Shown: positions 62,601 to 64,000 of the stretch, in pieces
Numbering within the stretch: the stretch's first letter is position 1
How the letters are laid out: each line of letters opens with the position of its first letter
NCBI GenBank assembly: GCA_023548195.1
Contig: JAJHZJ010000023.1
Location: 775,636 to 839,635, forward strand
Origin: Bettongia penicillata ogilbyi
Lineage: Eukaryota > Chordata > Mammalia > Diprotodontia > Potoroidae
Length of the DNA stretch: 64,000 nucleotides
Direction: 5' to 3'
Program-made: the position numbers and the translations under genes
Notes under the pieces: generated by a model
The model's database searches: none
Seen by the model: only the letters and a program-made list of their open reading frames with translations
What the model was told of the DNA's origin: nothing

Positions 62601-64000
62601 AAGACCTGCCCATTGGAATGCCCTGGCCTTCCTGTCCCCTAAGACCTGCCCATTGGAATGCCCTAGCCCCTCCTGCCCCCCAAGACCTGCCCATTGGAAT
62701 GCCCTGGCCCTCCTGTCCCCTAAGTCCTGCCTATTGGAATGCCCTGGCCCCTCCTGCCCCCTAAGTCTTGCCTATTGGGATGCCCTGGCCCCTCCTGTCC
62801 CCCAAGGCCTGCCCACTGAGCTGCCCTGGTCCTCCCTGCCACCAAGACCTGCCCATTGGAATGCCCTTGCCTTTCTGTCCCCTAAGACCTGCCCATTGGA
62901 ATGCCCTAGCCCCTCCTGCCCCCCAAGACCTGCCCATTGGAATGCCCTGGCCCTCCTGTCCCCTAAGACCTGCCCATTGGAATGCCCTAGCCCCTCCTGA
63001 CCCCCAAGACCTGCCCACTGGGCTTCCCTAACCACCCCTGCCCCCAAGACCTGCCCATTGGAATGCCTTGGCCCCTCCTGCCCCCCAAGACCGGCCCATT
63101 GGAATGCCTTGGCCCCTCCTGCCCCCCAAGACTGGCCCATTGGAATGCCTTGGCCCTCCTCCTGCCCCCCAAGACCTGCCCATTGGAATGCCCTGGCCCT
63201 CCTGTCCCCTAAGACCTGCCCATTGGAATGCCCTGGCCCTCCTGTCCCCTAAGACTTGCCCATTGGAATGCCCTAGCCCCTCCTGCCCCCCAAGACCTGC
63301 CCATTGGAATGCCCTGGCCCTCCTGTCTCCTAAGACCTGCCCATTGGGCTGCCCTAGCCCTCCTGCCCACTGGAATCCCCTAGCCCCTCCTGACCCCCAA
63401 GACCTGCCCACTGGGCTTCCCTAACCACCCCCTGCCCCCAAGACCTGCTCATTGGAATGCCCTAGCCCCTCCTGACCCCTAAGACCTGCCCACTGGAATG
63501 CCCTGGCCCTCCTGTCCCCTAAGACCTGCCCATTGGAATGCCCTGGCCCCTCCTGCCCCCTAAGTCTTGCCTATTGGGATGCACTGGCCCCTCCTGCCCC
63601 CCAAGAACTGCCCATTGGGCTGCCCTAGCCCTCCTGCCCACTGGAATCCCCTAGCCCCTCCTGACCCCTAAGACCTGCCCACTGGAATGCCCTGGCCCTC
63701 CTGTCCCCTAAGAGCTGCCCATTGGCATGCCCTAGCCCCTCCTGCCCCCCAAGACCTGCCCATTGGAATGCCCTGGCCCTCCTGTCCCCCTAAGACCTGC
63801 CCATTGGAATGCTCTGGCCCTCCTGTCCCCCAAGACCTCCCCACTGGAATGCCTTGGCCCTCCTGTCTCCTAAGACCTGCCCATTGGGCTGCCCTAGCCC
63901 TCCTGCCCACTGGAATCCCCTAGCCCCTCCTGACCCCCCAAGACCTGCCCACTGGGCTTCCCTAACCACCCCCTGCCCCCAAGACCTGCTCATTGGAATG
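59608..64000. repeat. 40-bp GC-rich minisatellite with CCAAT motif per unit
   Basis: Continuous tandem array of units of about 40 bp, typical form AAGACCTGCCCATTGGAATG then CCCTGGCCCTCCTGTCCCCT. At that length the 4.4 kb holds roughly 110 units and it runs off the right edge. Variants alternate in the second half (CCTGTCCCCT or CCTGCCCCCC) and around ATTGG (GGAATG or GGGCTG). Nearly every unit carries ATTGG or ACTGG, so most have a reverse CCAAT pentamer. All frames on both strands are largely open because the unit lacks stop triplets; this is not evidence of coding. Confidence 0.97.

Noticed and set aside
59437..64000. Many long open frames on both strands of the minisatellite (Pro/Cys/Trp-rich or Gly/Gln-rich)
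   Set aside because: They follow the 40-bp unit in all frames, have no splice or start context, and arise because the unit contains no stop triplet. They are repeat artefacts.
59608..64000. Regularly spaced repeat resembling a CRISPR array
   Set aside because: There are no unique spacers; the whole unit repeats, and the context is mammalian.

Overview
This is vertebrate, and specifically mammalian, genomic DNA. It has intron-split genes with GT-AG junctions, long non-coding introns, many old L2 and MIR-type retrotransposon fragments, and CA/GA microsatellites. The younger repeats (tRNA-headed SINE copies near 36.26, 38.45, 39.88 and 48.90 kb, an RTE/BovB-type SINE at 37.94 kb, and a further SINE-like unit at 38.27 kb) are of the kinds abundant in marsupials. 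I read the source as a metatherian (opossum- or kangaroo-like) X-chromosome segment; the species cannot be fixed from the sequence. The three genes match the human Xq28 order and orientation L1CAM(-) / AVPR2(+) / ARHGAP4(-).

Region 1 (1 to about 25.6 kb, minus strand): the 5' half of L1CAM. Eleven coding exons, including a 12-nt microexon, give an uninterrupted 456-codon reading frame from the initiator Met through the signal peptide, Ig domains 1-4 and the start of Ig5. The gene runs off the left edge. Introns 1 and 2 hold candidate control elements: a REST/NRSE-like site at 10430-10450, a tandem RFX X-box pair at 5240-5268, homeodomain-type AT clusters at 8.26 and 20.43 kb, a GC-rich block at 16.2-16.65 kb, and a likely non-coding first exon with a good splice donor at 25532.

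Region 2 (about 25.9 to 42.6 kb): intergenic. It contains a diverged copy of a minisatellite also found in L1CAM intron 1, a degenerate L1, an LTR-like unit, L2, marsupial SINEs and simple repeats. I see no convincing gene here.

Region 3 (42.87 to 45.96 kb, plus strand): AVPR2, complete in three coding exons (357 codons). It has the vasopressin V2 receptor hallmarks. Its second intron is 333 nt, free of in-frame stops and a multiple of three.

Region 4 (49.38 to at least 58.83 kb, minus strand): ARHGAP4, tail-to-tail with AVPR2. Eighteen coding exons (757 codons including stop) encode the second half of the F-BAR region, the RhoGAP domain, the SH3 domain and the C-terminal tail. The N-terminal exons are not in the window. 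From about 59.6 kb to the right edge the sequence is a roughly 40-bp minisatellite, very probably inside an ARHGAP4 intron, with an inverted CCAAT box in nearly every unit and larger-scale duplication.

The three genes are neighbours by ancestry, not a pathway: a neuronal adhesion molecule, the renal water-balance receptor, and a Rho GTPase-activating protein. All exon coordinates were set by hand from splice signals, phase continuity and recalled family sequence, with no alignment or transcript data.
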